Below are positions 46,935-58,312 of a stretch of 64,000 nt of DNA, piece by piece. Both the position numbers and the translations under genes were made by a program. Each line of letters begins with the position of its first letter. The stretch's first letter is position 1. Origin of the DNA: Channallabes apus (lineage: Eukaryota; Chordata; Actinopteri; Siluriformes; Clariidae); contig CM060127.1 in the NCBI GenBank assembly GCA_030522415.1, positions 13,550,646-13,614,645 of the forward strand. The letters run 5' to 3'. Under the pieces are notes generated by a model. It saw only the letters and a list, made by a program, of their open reading frames with translations. It was not told the origin of the DNA and ran no database searches.

Positions 46935-47552
46935 ATGTATATACATTTTGGAGTTAGTGTGGTGATGCATGAATTGCTACACAAAAGTATTGTGATATGT
47001 AACTGAAGTGATTTTCCTCCATCCTTATTATTTAACCTCACAATAATAGCCACCTGAAACACAGACACAGCTCATATTGCACTTGTTTGAATTTGATACC
47101 CAAAATTTGTCCACTGCACTATACACACTGCCATGAATAAGTATTCCCCTCCCCTGCACATTTTATAGCATAAAATAACATAGATAGGGTTGTAAAATTA
47201 CTTGAAAAGTAAAATAGTTAAAGTTTTAATTGCATAAAAAAAAAACTAAATGAGTTCAGATGCAACCACATGATTAGTGAAATTTAGTCATCCAGCATGC
47301 AATTGGAGTATAAACTCATCAGTTCTTGAAAGGACACAGATTATTACAGAACATTCCCAAACAAACAGTGTACTGAAAGCCAGAGATACAGTATCAACAC
47401 AAATGCAGAAAACCAGGGATTAGTCGATAGATCGATGAGTAGATAGATCGATTTCAGGGCATCAGACAGAGCGAGCGTAAAAATGGGTTAACATCGTCAG
47501 CATGGAAACATTTTTTTTAGTTTTCTGTAATTATTTGCTTTAAAAATATAAA

Positions 47553-47601
<49 letters not shown>

Positions 47602-47890
47602 AATTATTATTTCCAAGTTTAATTTGGTATTCACTTTGGGTATTCAGATATTTGTCAGAAAAAGTTTTTTTAAGAAACAACTTGTGACAAGGTGTTCATT
47701 TTATAATTAATATAATATGCACATGTACATAGAAGCAGTATATTTGTATTATTTGACAGCATTTTGACCTCATTAATGAACCTTAAATGGCATTTTTTTA
47801 ACCTATTCATTAACATAAATTCTTGCTTTTGTATAATACGTGAACTGAATAATTTCTTGTTGAGATTAATAAAGCACTCTCTCTCTCTCT
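46935..47890. other. intergenic with (TA)n
   Basis: AT-rich. A (TA)n tract spans about 47559-47600. No gene seen. Confidence 0.5.
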
Positions 47891-47894
47891 CAAT

Positions 47895-48420
47895 CTAGCT
47901 AAACCAGGACTTGTGATGAAATTTCTGGAGAATGAAGGTATAAAAGCGATTAACGTTTCCAGAAGATCTCCAGAAGACATTTTTGTACAAGCACAGTACG
48001 GTGATGAGGCTCTTAGCCACAGTAAAACATTTGAACAGTGCAAATGTTTTAAAAAAGGCCATCCATCCGGGCTGAGGTGGCTTAAGGAGCCCACTACAGT
48101 CGTTCCTGTGAACATTCGGCAAATAGTTCGCCTAATCCAAGATAATCGGAATGAAGAGACGCATCTGTCTGTGGGGACTGTACACAAAATCCTTCATCAA
48201 CACCACTGGAACATTACAGGAACTTGATTGGGCTTTATTCACACGTCCCTGTACAGTCCCGACCTCACTCCAATCCACATGTTTGGACCATTGAAGGAGT
48301 TCCTGGGAGGGCAGTATTTCAGACATTGATCCTGGTTCCAGCATATGTGAGAAAACTTTCTACCTTGATGGTATCCATCAGGCGCATTTGTGTAGCAGTC
48401 CTGATTTGACTTGAACACCC
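47895..48420 (+). pseudogene. mariner-type transposase relic, internally deleted
   Basis: One frame reads KPGLVMKFLENEGIKA, YGDEALSHSKTFEQCKCFKK, VNIRQIVRLIQDNRNEETHL and SVGTVHKILHQHHWNITGT, the mariner N-terminal helices. It then jumps to SLYSPDLTPIHMFGPLKEFL, the C-terminal SPDLxPxxxxxFGPLK box. The central catalytic part is deleted. Confidence 0.75.
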
Positions 48421-48630
48421 ATTGCAGTCCTTTTGCACAAAATGTTTCATAATATAAAACTTACCACACTGCTTTTAAGATCTGATCAAAATAGCATTGA
48501 GTGCAATAAAAGACAGCACAAGGTCTAAAAGAAATTGACTCAAGTCTGTTTGGATTTAGTCCAAAACAGCTCATTTACACTGAATAGTGTTTAATAAATA
48601 AACAGATGACCTCATGGACCACTGATAAAG

Positions 48631-48631
<1 letters not shown>

Positions 48632-48664
<33 letters not shown>
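48632..48664 (+). repeat. (CA)n microsatellite
   Basis: About 16 CA units. Confidence 0.9.
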
Positions 48665-48666
<2 letters not shown>

Positions 48667-48669
48667 CAC

Positions 48670-50700
48670 GATTGAGCCACATTAGCTGGTTTGTTTAATG
48701 ATGCTGAGAAATGGGTGTAATGAGTAAACATGTCAAGCTCGGACAGGTGAGATGGCTCTGTAATTGCACTTCAACAGTACATCGAGACATTTCAACAGTG
48801 TAACATTTAAACCGGAACAGTGTTTGTAACAGCATTGATTCTTTTTTTTTCTTTAAAAAGACATTTCGATCAATAATGCACAGAAATAAGCTGAGCATCA
48901 ACAACAGAATGTTAAAAAGCAAAAGTAAATACGTTAAAAAAAAAAAAAAAACTTCACCTACATACATAAGATAAAAACAGTGAAGACATAAAAACAAACA
49001 TGAACAACACAAGCCCTGTCCTTAACCTCAATAATGAGAGAGAATGAAATGAACAATTGCAAACTGTTTGCTTTAAAGGCAGTGACCTTTCAACCACCCT
49101 CACCACCGCTCTCTTACAACACTTTAATAATACCGCTTTAGAGATAGCTGAAATATTTAGACTAAATACAATACAGTGCTTGATAGATCGCATGAATAAC
49201 AGTTTAATACTGATCCTTGATTTGGCATTAGATAACAGCTTATTATTATTAATTCTACGTCTTTGCTCTTAAACGACTTGTGCTAAAACAAGAAGGAGGA
49301 ATGTTGTCCATCTGGAAATTCTGTGACGTTTCATCGATGCAGTGCATTCTATGGTGTTCATCATTTGGTGTATTTTTTTTTTTTTAATGATGTTCAACTT
49401 GAAATAGAAGCATCAATTGAATTTTTTTTACTTTTGTTTCTGAGCAGGCTTGTGTGATACCGATTTTCTTTGTTAACCATGACTTGCCTGTTTTTTAAAA
49501 TACTGAAAAATTATGCAATCAAAGAACCAATGGATTTCTGCTTTAAGGAGAAGACAGGTAAGTGTTATAATACAAGGTGAGCATAAAGAATTTCCAAATA
49601 TACAAACCAATGGTTAATTGCAATCACATACAAAAATATATTAACTGGTCAAAGCAATGCCACAGCAATCGTGTCTCTATCTAGCACTATGTTTAACGAT
49701 ACAATACATCCTGCAACCACGAAAGGATTTTACGCTCACCCTGTATTATTAGCCGAGCTTTCGGGATCTCGAGCAACCGTGAAAATTCATCTGGATGATG
49801 GAATTTCAGTAATTAATTATTTAGATTCAGAAACACAAACTGAAATCCTGTAACAAAATTTCAGTTTGATCATGTGACTGGTAAAATATTGATAAAATAA
49901 TTTCATGTAATTAATGGGATTTAAACTGCAGGGACGATGACAGAGAACAGGACCAGAAGGTGGCGGTAATGTAACATAGTGGATGACAACCGCCGGAAAA
50001 CACCAACATTTGTAAAACGTTAAATCGGACATGTTTATCAGTCTATTTAATCTCCTCCATAAACCTGCTTCAGTGACCATTATTAGCAAAAAAAATAAAA
50101 AATAAAAATCAGGTACAAAAAAAAATGCACTTAATCTGTGATAAGTGTCCGTGTGTAACATCGCATAGGGATGATGACATCATTATATCACACAAGCCTA
50201 CTTTTCATGTCTCAATAAATGTCCATGTTTAACCTGAGGTATTTAGCAAACTATTAGCTAGACCTGATCTGATTCTTACTCTTTATAAGGGCATAATGCT
50301 TTACACTTTAATACTGTTTTGCTCAGAAATGGTACTGTTCACGGTAGAAACCTCACACTAACCCCTTTCCTTCACATTAACGACATGCAGCTAATTCTTC
50401 TCCTTTTTCAGAAAACAACAGCATTTTTTTTTTATCATCCATTTGGTCACTTGCATCCTAAACATTTTGCAGATACTCTATCAAACATAACATGTAACAT
50501 ATAACGGGACAAAAAAATTATAATAATAAAATAAATGTGCGAACTGTAACTGGACAGACATTCGAACACGTATGATGTTCTGATTATCTCAAGGAAAATG
50601 TGAGGAACAGAATCATCATATAAAGGAGAAGAAGTAAGGAATATAAAAACATGATAAACATGCTGTAGTGTAACATTATATAAAGTGGTCCAGAACTGCA
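48670..50700. other. intergenic or gipc1 3' flank, no gene seen
   Basis: AT-rich. Part may be the gipc1 3'UTR on the minus strand, but I could not place a clear polyadenylation signal. Confidence 0.4.
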
Positions 50701-50718
50701 CTGCGCATGCACAACGGG

Positions 50719-50722
<4 letters not shown>

Positions 50723-50806
<84 letters not shown>
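50723..50806 (+). repeat. (GT)n microsatellite, long
   Basis: About 42 uninterrupted GT units, lying 430 nt past the gipc1 stop and so perhaps inside its 3'UTR as (CA)n. Confidence 0.95.
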
Positions 50807-50807
<1 letters not shown>

Positions 50808-50892
50808 GGGGAGCGAACATGGCGTGGCAGTGCAGTTCGTAACAGTAACAGTGCAAAGTAAACGTCACAGTTTTATAAAGAGACAGCGAAAG

Positions 50893-50956
50893 TGAGAGAG
50901 AGAGAGAGAGAGAGAGAGAGTGAGTGAGTGAGAGAGAGAGAGGGAGAGAGAGAGAC
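50893..50956 (+). repeat. (GA)n microsatellite
   Basis: Interrupted GA array with a short GTGA segment. Confidence 0.9.
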
Positions 50957-51239
50957 GTGCAACCTACAGACTGGGATTTTCTCATAGCGTTTATCTGAAG
51001 TATCTAAACCAATCCTGGGGGAAAACTCAACATTCATATTCTACATTAGTGTCAGAGCAATGCAGGTCACTATATTGCATAAAAATAAAAATTAAAAGCC
51101 CGCTCCAAGGAAATGTCCAGACTGCAGACAGCTGTATGGTTTTAGTGTAAAACTCACTCTGTAGTGTAGTTCTGTAGTAACAGTACAAACTCCCTTACAC
51201 ACCTCCACCACAGTCCCTTCAGTCCCACCGTGTTCAGGA

Positions 51240-51391
51240 TCAAATCCGACCGACCTTGGCATCACCGATGGCGCCCCAGACGTCAAACACAAACTCGTCC
51301 GGGAAGGCGAAGTCGCCGAGTGTCTCGTCCAAAGCCTCCGCAAATTCGTCTGGGTTCTTTTTGTCTTTGCCCAACTCCACCATTGTGGCAG
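51240..51391 (-). CDS. gipc1: gipc1 terminal coding exon 6
   Basis: The acceptor tctctcag sits at the end of a very long CT tract. It encodes [40 protein letters not shown] and ends KVGRI, with TGA at 51242-51240. Confidence 0.96.
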
Positions 51392-51424
51392 CTGAGAGAC
51401 ACAGAGAGAGAAAGAGAAAGGGTT

Positions 51425-51476
<52 letters not shown>

Positions 51477-54400
51477 CATGGAGGGAGAAAAAGAAGGTGT
51501 ACAAAGAAATAGAGAAAAGAAAAAAGAAAGAATGTTAAGAGAACCGGGCCGATGCAGATAGAGAAAGAGAGGCACAGGAAGACAGAGACAGTGAGAGAAA
51601 AATGCAGAGAGAGACAAAGAGACAGGGACCGGAAGAGGCAGGAAGAACAGGGTAAAGGGGAGAAAGAGAGAGAGGAACAGAAGCAAAGAAAGACAAAAGA
51701 AAACAGATAAAAGAAGAGGGAGAAGAGAGGAGAGACATAAATGGGAAGACATTTATAGAAATAAATGAAGAAAGTAAGAAGGAAAGAAAGAAAAAAAGAA
51801 AGAAAGAAATTTAGAACTATATTTCTCAGAGAGAGCACCTAAAGCACTTTTAATGCTCTACCGCTTTAACAGAAAATATTTTCTCAACTTGAACTTTAGA
51901 ATGAAACTCTGCTGCAGTTCCTTCACCATGCGGTTACTGTGACAGCACTCTCACTCACACACACGCACGCACACAAATGTAATTAAATAAATAAAACTGA
52001 TGTGGCGATTACCAAGCTCACTATCCCGGATCCCCATGTAGTTCTCCAGCAGATCATCAACTTTTCCAATCGCCTTCTCTTCAAACGCTGAGGGCTGGAA
52101 CAGAACCACAACAAACGCTTGTCTTAAACAGAAACGCCTCTTTATTGTTAGCATTCCCATAGCAACAACAGGGACACATCAGTGGATGTACGGTTAAACC
52201 AGTGGTTCTCAAACTGTGGGGCGCGCCCCACTAGTGGGGAATACAGACATGACAGGTGGGGCGCAATGAACGGGAGGAAAAACAGGAATTCAATTATTCC
52301 AATTCATGCTTTTCTTTATTGATAATGAAGAGCGTACGCTCAAAACTAAACAATCACACACAAATAAATGGATCATTAATACAAGTAAATTTAAAATAAC
52401 ATCAGTTGTGGGCCGGGAGAAAAAGTCGAACCATAGTGCAACAATAACGGTTTAACGTCGGACAAACTTGCGCAGCGCTGCTCGAATCACAAACCTGCGC
52501 AACTCTGACAGAAATAAACCGCGCGGACCATCAAAGTACATTTTACCCCGCTGGGATGCGCACGTACAATCCAGGCATGACAAGGCGGAAACAATATTAA
52601 ACAGTCCTGACATTTTAAATGAATTGTTTTTAAATAAAACACAGTGGGTCACGCAGGTTTGTGATTTGAGCGGCGCTGCGCGATCCACCGGGCTGCGCGA
52701 ATAAACCAGATCATCACTGCGCTATCCAGATAGTCGCGCTGCGTTGTATTTGCGCAGATATTTGGTTCAATCGGGTGCCGCGGTTTCGTCCCACTTTTGA
52801 CGTGTTTGGCACCGTTTTAACAAGTGGTGGAAACACGTCAAACCTTTTCTATCATCTGAAATACAAATCGAATATGGCCAAAGTAAAAAAATGCGGCAAA
52901 CCTCAGCAATTCACAGTTTAAATAAAATTACATAAAAAAAATGAAATTATGTAAAACAATTTCTTTGTGTTTTCATTTTTATTTATGCATTTTCAGATAC
53001 AAATTGCTATATTGTGTTATTGAGGTAGAAAATTGCTTCTACTGTGATAGAAGATTTTGGTTATATCGCCCACCACTAATGAAGCCTATGTTCAACTTGG
53101 ATTCATGGTGCGGATGGTGGGGGCAGAAGAGAGACCCGTGTGTGTTTTGTGTCTTAAACCGCTGGCAGCAGACCGGATGAGACCCAACAAATTAGGAAGA
53201 CACTTAGAGACAACACACTCCAGTCACGTTAATAAACCACTGGACGTCTTTGAAAGAAAGCTGGCAGAATACAGACAGCAGGATAATCGCATGGTAAAAT
53301 CTGAATCAGTGGACAGCAAAGCACAAATGGCTTCATTCAAAGTTGCATACAGAATTGGCCAGTGCAAAAAAAACTACAAACGATTGCAGAGCAGCTAATA
53401 AACATGGGGTCAATTATGCAAAGATAAGTGACAACGTAAGCCTTGTAACAATTGCACGTGTATTTTATCTTTTTTTAACTTGGTGGTGTTTGATCGTATT
53501 GGTTTAGGAATTGATATTTCAATAAACAGTAAACTTGGCCGATTTCGTTATTATTTTGTTGACAAGTGGGGCTTGAAAATTCGCTCACCCCCTTAAGTGG
53601 GGAATGACAGAAAAAGTTTGAGAACCACTGGGTTAAATTGTAAACCAAAGCATGACCGGTCGACATGACCTTAACGGCGACTTCCATCTCAATCACCAAC
53701 ACTTACCAGTTCCTCCACTGTTGCCGGTCCTTTCGACCTCAGTCGTAGTGTACCTCTGCCTGTACCCAGCTGTCCCCCTGAGCCCGCCCTCCGTCCTGAG
53801 CGCTGACTGATCATATCTGAGGAAGACAGTTACGTATCATGATTCCTCCGTGTGGCAATCCATGTAATGCAACGCTAAATCCAGAACCAAATGTTAAAAA
53901 AAATTATACACACTAACAGTTGCTATATAAAACTCAAATTGAATTACGGCAGCCATGTGTAGTAGTACGTTTCCTATAAAGACGTCCGTAGTCGCACGAT
54001 CATTGACGCCATCATGTGACTAAAGATCATTTTAAAGTGCTATTGTAAATTTGAAAATGTGTGTGAATTAACGCCCCATGATTTTCTTGCTATGGACAAA
54101 ACTAAAGAATGGGGTTTACCGTAAAAAATAACCTACACTATATGCACAATGGAAAGAAATGAAATCATGTATCATTGTTTAATACGAGGCGATCCCTGTG
54201 GACATTCTAGTCAATGTTGTTCATACAGTATTGCCTCTTTTCCACTGCATAGAACGGCACGACACGGTTCAGTTCAACTCACTTCGGTTCGGCGCAGTTT
54301 GGCTCGGTTTGCGCTTCCACTGCAGTGTAGTAACGCTTTAGCGTGGGCGGGATTACTCACGTGTCGTTTAGTCGCGGCGCCGCTACTGCCGTGACGTCAT

Positions 54401-57400
54401 CGTAAACGCGTCACAAACAAACACACAACAATGGAGCATATCGACGGCATGGTGTTCTTCATTCTCGGCATGTGGATGTCTTTAACAGCGAGACGAAGGA
54501 GTTTGTTTCAAAAGAGGCCGACAGTTAATACAAAAAGGTGCGTGCGATCCTTCTCTGGCTGTTTCTAAATATATCGGTTCTGTTGTGTCTCGTGTCGCAA
54601 GTTCGGTGACGCAGTAATGACGATTTTCTCTGGCTAATCAGTGACCAGCCGTGTTTACACGTCACGTTTTGGTAACGGTTTGGCGCGCTTGGAACCTCGG
54701 CTGAGGTGGTACTAAAAAAAGGACCAGGTACCATGTACTGTTCCCAGTGGAAAACCCCCCAAAATTGAGTAGAACTGAACCGTGTCGTGCCGTACTATGC
54801 AGTGGAAAAGCGCCATAATTCACCAAAATCAAAAGTGTCCAGTAACCACTTTGAGCACCTTGTGTGACTGCAGAATTTAAACATGACTTACAGCCACCCC
54901 TTATACATTGAAACCTCGGATTGCGAGTAACGCGGTTTAATGCGGATTAACACGTGGTGAGTGTTCCCCAAGACGACAAAAGATTTTTAATCAATTTTGA
55001 CTTGAAAAACGAGTCTTGGTTCACAAGTACCGAGTATCATGTCTCACACATGCGCTTCTTGTTCTGATGCCGAGTGTCACGTGATCACAACTGAGCCAAC
55101 GGTTTTTCTCTCTCTTGCGCTGCGGAATTGTGGGTAATCGTCTCCCCTACTGGGTCTTAGTGCTCTTACTGGTATAATCAACATCCGCGCACGCGTGTAC
55201 TGTTTACTATAACGCTGTGACCACATGTGCGGATAAAACGTTTTATTTTGTTTCTGTATGCTTGTGTACAGCGCGCACGTAAAGCAAAAGCAAGTATCAT
55301 ATCTCTTTCTCTCTCCTTTACACAAACACTGCTCTGTTGCTTACTTTAGATTCAAACACACAAACACACACATACATACACAGTGCCTGCAAAAAATTTA
55401 CATTTTTTGGGCTGTGGAGCGAATAATTTGAGCTTCCATTATTTCTTATGGGAAAATTAACTTAGATTTACAAGTGTTTTGGAATACAAGCCTGATTCTG
55501 GAACAAATTATGCTCGTAATCCAAGGTTCCACTGTATAAATTTAGTAAAAAAAAAAATGTAGGCACAAGATATGTTTGCCTTTAAAGCAGTGTTTCTCAA
55601 TTATTTTCTGTCATGCCCCCCTAGGAAGAAGAAAACATCTCGCGCGACTATAAATAGCATCATTTGTCTATAAAATTGTTAGAACTACATCTCTGCATAA
55701 CACTGTATCCTTATTTACATATAAGAGAATAGAAAAGAAAGAAATATGGACCAACTTACATAAATAATGAGCGCGCATGCTCAGTGCAAACAAAACCTAT
55801 ACACCACCGAGCGAATGCTCCCTGTGCACACTCTGCGAATGAGAGCACCACTGCACCCTAATGTAGTGGAGTGGTATTGCACTTTATTCTAGAACAGTAA
55901 AAAAATCTAAATAGAAAAAAAAGCATGTTCCCCGACGTCAAACGCCCCCCACTATTTGAGAAACACTGCTTTAAAGTAATAATATATTGTAGTTCCTCTA
56001 TAATCCTACAGGTGGTGCTGTAAACTGTCACACTTTGACAGGCAGCACAGCACTTGTGTGGTAGGATAAGACAAGTATGCCGGTGACACACACACACACA
56101 CCAAAGGCCTTTAGTGGTTCCACCAGCTTTAAGATGAAGTTTTTGCCCCGGGGTAATTCTTTGAGCATCTTCGCCACCTCGTAGTGCCGACACCCGATGA
56201 GCGTCTGACCGTTGATGGACTCGATCATGTCTCCGACGTTGATGATTTGGATCTGATGGATGATGCTGCCCTCTCTTATCCTCTGCAAAAAGGAAACCCG
56301 GGTTATTATTAGCACATCCTAAGGTTTGTGTGTGTTTGTGAGGCGACTTCCTGTCCCCCCTTTACCTTAATAAACGCGTAGCCGGCGCCATTGTCAGTGA
56401 TCGTGAGTCCTAGCGCGTCCTCGCCTTTGAACACCTCTACTTCTTTCCTCTGGCCCTTGACGTGAGCGAAGATGAAGTCCTCCAGGCCGATCTGGCCGCC
56501 CAGCAGCTTGTCCATGTCCACTTTGTGGGTGTTCAGTGTGCAAAACATGACCTGAACACAAAGAGGCATGGGGAGAGAGGTTATTAGAGAGTTCATACTC
56601 ATAAAAATAAACAAGGACGAAGGATATCCAGGTACTTTTTTACACACTGCGGGTGGGCTGCACCGACAAGGATTGAACAGAGTTTATGGCGAATCAAGGA
56701 TTTGATCAGAGAGCTGTGGTTCAGTTCAGTGGTTCATTTTAATTCTGTTCTTCTCTACTCTAAGTTTAAACTGTAGGATTAAAATATGATTTATTAACTC
56801 ATTAATTAAAGGAAAAGCACTGATGGAAATCTGTTAGCATTTTTAATTCAGAACCAAACCAAAAACCTTAAGGTCTGGACTGAGTAACACTAAATCTGTC
56901 CCAAACGTTACAGCCTAATAATTAAACTCACATCCATCCCAACTCAGTGTAGAAATGAAGCCAATCAAATTAACAAGCCTCAAACTCAATCGTCACCATC
57001 CTCACTCCAGATAAACATTATAAAGGAAGTTTACTTTAAGATGATGTACGTCCTTGTGATTTTCCGGACGAACTGGCCTTCATGTGTAATGTGTTGCTTC
57101 ACTTCTGTTTGTTACATTATCCCATGTGTTATTCCACAGTTGAGATGCCTTATTGTTCTACCATGTAAGAAAAAAATAATTTAATTAGAAGTCACGTCTA
57201 AACTTGTCAGAGAATAACGAGTGAGCCGGAGTCGGTTTCATCTTCCCCTTACACTTCTGTAAGATGAAGAAGGCTGCGGGGCGTATTACATGGTCGTTAG
57301 GAGTGTCGCTTGTGGACATCTTCAGGAACTAACGTGACCTGTCTGTAACGTAAATACTGGCAATCATATAGCACCATGTGACATGTCGTACAACTGAATA

Positions 57401-58312
57401 AACAAACTAATGTCTCACTGTGTCTCATTATTATAACTATCAACACAACATGATTTCAGGAATTAGCACAGGACTAAAATTCCCACAAACAGTTTTGTAC
57501 CGGAGCCTCCTTATTAATTTATTAAAAGTTTTTTGTTGTTGATTGCTTTGTGACAATGACCGTTGGTAAAAAAACTATATAAATAAAACAGAACTGACTT
57601 TTCTACTTTAAATTATAAAAACTTCCTCAACCTACTAAAATGCCTGTTTTGCGTTCTACACTGATAAAGGAATTTCAATCTAAGGTCAGGGAATGTTGTT
57701 TTGTGATGCAGATCATGACAATCAAACAAAATCGGCAGAAAGTTTTAGAAAGACAAACGTTTTCACGTACAAATACACACCCACCTCCTGGGTGTGTTTA
57801 ATGTAACTCTTTTACAGGTAGAACTGGAAACCTGACAGACAGGGGTTTGTTTTAGCTCTGACAGGTGTCGGATGAACTAGTGAACATCGCAGACGAGTGC
57901 ACCGGTTACTCTGCATTTGCTACGTCACACTTCAAATATGAACCAAACCATAAAACCTGAGTACTTTTCCTTGCTTATTAAAGAAGAACAAAGCTGAACT
58001 TCCTGAAAGACATCGTCTCACCTCTACCGGAGGGATCGCAAAGGCCTCCCCGATCTTGGCGTAGAGCTCACGGACGTTACTGAATCCCTCGATGCGGCCC
58101 GTGGGGCTGCCGTGTGCCAGCTGGGTATGGAAAATAAGACGAGGTCGCAGGTTAGTCGGTGGAGGAGGAAGCCCCTCCTGTGTCACACCTTCAGCGATTC
58201 CGATCCGGCCGCTGTCGAGTCCGTCGACGTTGAGTCCGGCACGGATCGGCTCAGCTTCCTCGTTTTCCACCAGCGGAGATGCTTTCTTCCTTCGGCCCAA
58301 TCCGAGCGGCAT
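51240..58312 (-). CDS. gipc1: gipc1, PDZ adaptor protein (six coding exons)
   Basis: GIPC1 is a cytosolic adaptor. Its PDZ domain binds receptor C-termini, and its GH2 region binds myosin VI to drive inward transport of endocytic vesicles. Exons 58312-58022, 56551-56366, 56282-56102, 53816-53707, 52094-52013 and 51391-51240 join in frame to 333 aa, which equals the human protein length. [20 protein letters not shown] at the start and [20 protein letters not shown] near the end are diagnostic. The GH1 region is N-terminal. The PDZ spans about 133-215 with the carboxylate-binding loop ALGLTI at 143-148 and GYAFIK. GH2 ([20 protein letters not shown]) covers about 255-333. All junctions are GT-AG. 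Nothing is truncated. Confidence 0.96.
51410..51815 (+). repeat. polypurine tract in the gipc1 last intron
   Basis: About 400 nt almost wholly A and G, with a pure (GA)n at 51431-51473. On the gene's strand it is a giant polypyrimidine tract ending at the exon 6 acceptor. It gives long spurious Ser/Leu frames. Confidence 0.9.
52013..52094 (-). CDS. gipc1: gipc1 exon 5
   Basis: The acceptor is ctgttccag and the donor gtaatc. It encodes [27 protein letters not shown]. Confidence 0.95.
52471..52681. repeat. inner palindrome within the hAT element
   Basis: The left arm cgcagcgctgctcgaatcac (52471-52499 in full) is the near reverse complement of the right arm gtgatttgagcggcgctgcg (52652-52681), with a 150-nt loop. 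Confidence 0.8.
53057..53398 (+). pseudogene. BED-type zinc finger fragment of a hAT transposase
   Basis: 113 codons. [20 protein letters not shown] and [13 protein letters not shown] give the C-x2-C...H-x4/5-H finger of BED/ZBED proteins, followed by the helix [11 protein letters not shown]. It stops at LQSS with no catalytic domain. The listed first Met may not be the start. Similar fragments have been co-opted as host genes in vertebrates, but nothing here shows this. Confidence 0.7.
53707..53816 (-). CDS. gipc1: gipc1 exon 4
   Basis: The acceptor is cttcctcag and the donor gtaagt. It encodes (D)[36 protein letters not shown], the linker to GH2. Confidence 0.95.
54233..54814. mobile_element. 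Harbinger-like non-autonomous element in gipc1 intron 3
   Basis: Inverted ends of about 45 nt: the left contains cttttccactgcatagaacg and the right, reversed, cttttccactgcatagtacg, followed by gcacgacacggttcagttc in both. The superfamily is tentative because no clean 3-nt target duplication was found. Confidence 0.7.
54906..55534. mobile_element. Tigger/pogo-type MITE in gipc1 intron 3
   Basis: The left end is cattgaaacctcggattgcg. The right end, reversed, is cagtggaaccttggattacg. Both are flanked by TA (54904-54905, 55535-55536). No transposase. Confidence 0.8.
55588..55968. mobile_element. hAT MITE with perfect 8-nt target duplication
   Basis: 381 bp with ends cagtgtttctcaattatttt and ctatttgagaaacactg. 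CTTTAAAG is present on both sides (55580-55587 and 55969-55976). Non-coding. Confidence 0.92.
56102..56282 (-). CDS. gipc1: gipc1 exon 3 (PDZ end)
   Basis: Acceptor ttttgcag. It encodes [40 protein letters not shown] and ends KAF plus G. The donor is the first GT of a (GT)n tract. Confidence 0.95.
56366..56551 (-). CDS. gipc1: gipc1 exon 2 (PDZ start)
   Basis: The acceptor is gtgttcag and the donor gtaaag. 62 codons: [40 protein letters not shown], then [17 protein letters not shown]. Confidence 0.96.
57530..57600 (+). repeat. L2-type LINE tail remnant
   Basis: gattgctttgtgacaatgac and aactatataaataaaac match the last 60 nt of the LINE 3'UTR, with many changes. It lies in gipc1 intron 1. 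Confidence 0.5.
58022..58312 (-). CDS. gipc1: gipc1 coding exon 1
   Basis: ATG at 58312. 97 codons from [10 protein letters not shown] through [20 protein letters not shown] to AFAIPPVE; donor gtgaga. A likely acceptor (gattccag) at 58435-58432 makes the exon 58431-58022 with a 119-nt leader. Confidence 0.95.

Larger units (their letters stand above)
52200..53630 (+). mobile_element. hAT element with BED-finger fragment in gipc1 intron 4
   Basis: Ends cagtggttctcaaactgtgg and aaagtttgagaaccactg. They are flanked by 8-nt copies ggttaaac (52192-52199) and ggttaaat (53631-53638), differing at one base, as expected for hAT. It encodes only the N-terminal part of a transposase. Confidence 0.88.

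Noticed and set aside
48695..49272. Possible small genes downstream of gipc1
   Set aside because: AT-rich, low complexity, no family signature or splice context.
50584..50985. 133-codon frame with Ser-Leu and His-Thr runs
   Set aside because: Translation of (GA)n and (GT)n microsatellites.
51092..51838. 248-codon minus-strand frame rich in Leu/Ser/Phe
   Set aside because: Caused by the CT tract in the gipc1 intron running into exon 6; only residues from 51391 downward, in the gipc1 frame, are real.
52452..52704. Overlapping 78-codon frames on both strands
   Set aside because: A consequence of the inner palindrome of the hAT element, with no similarity that I recognise.
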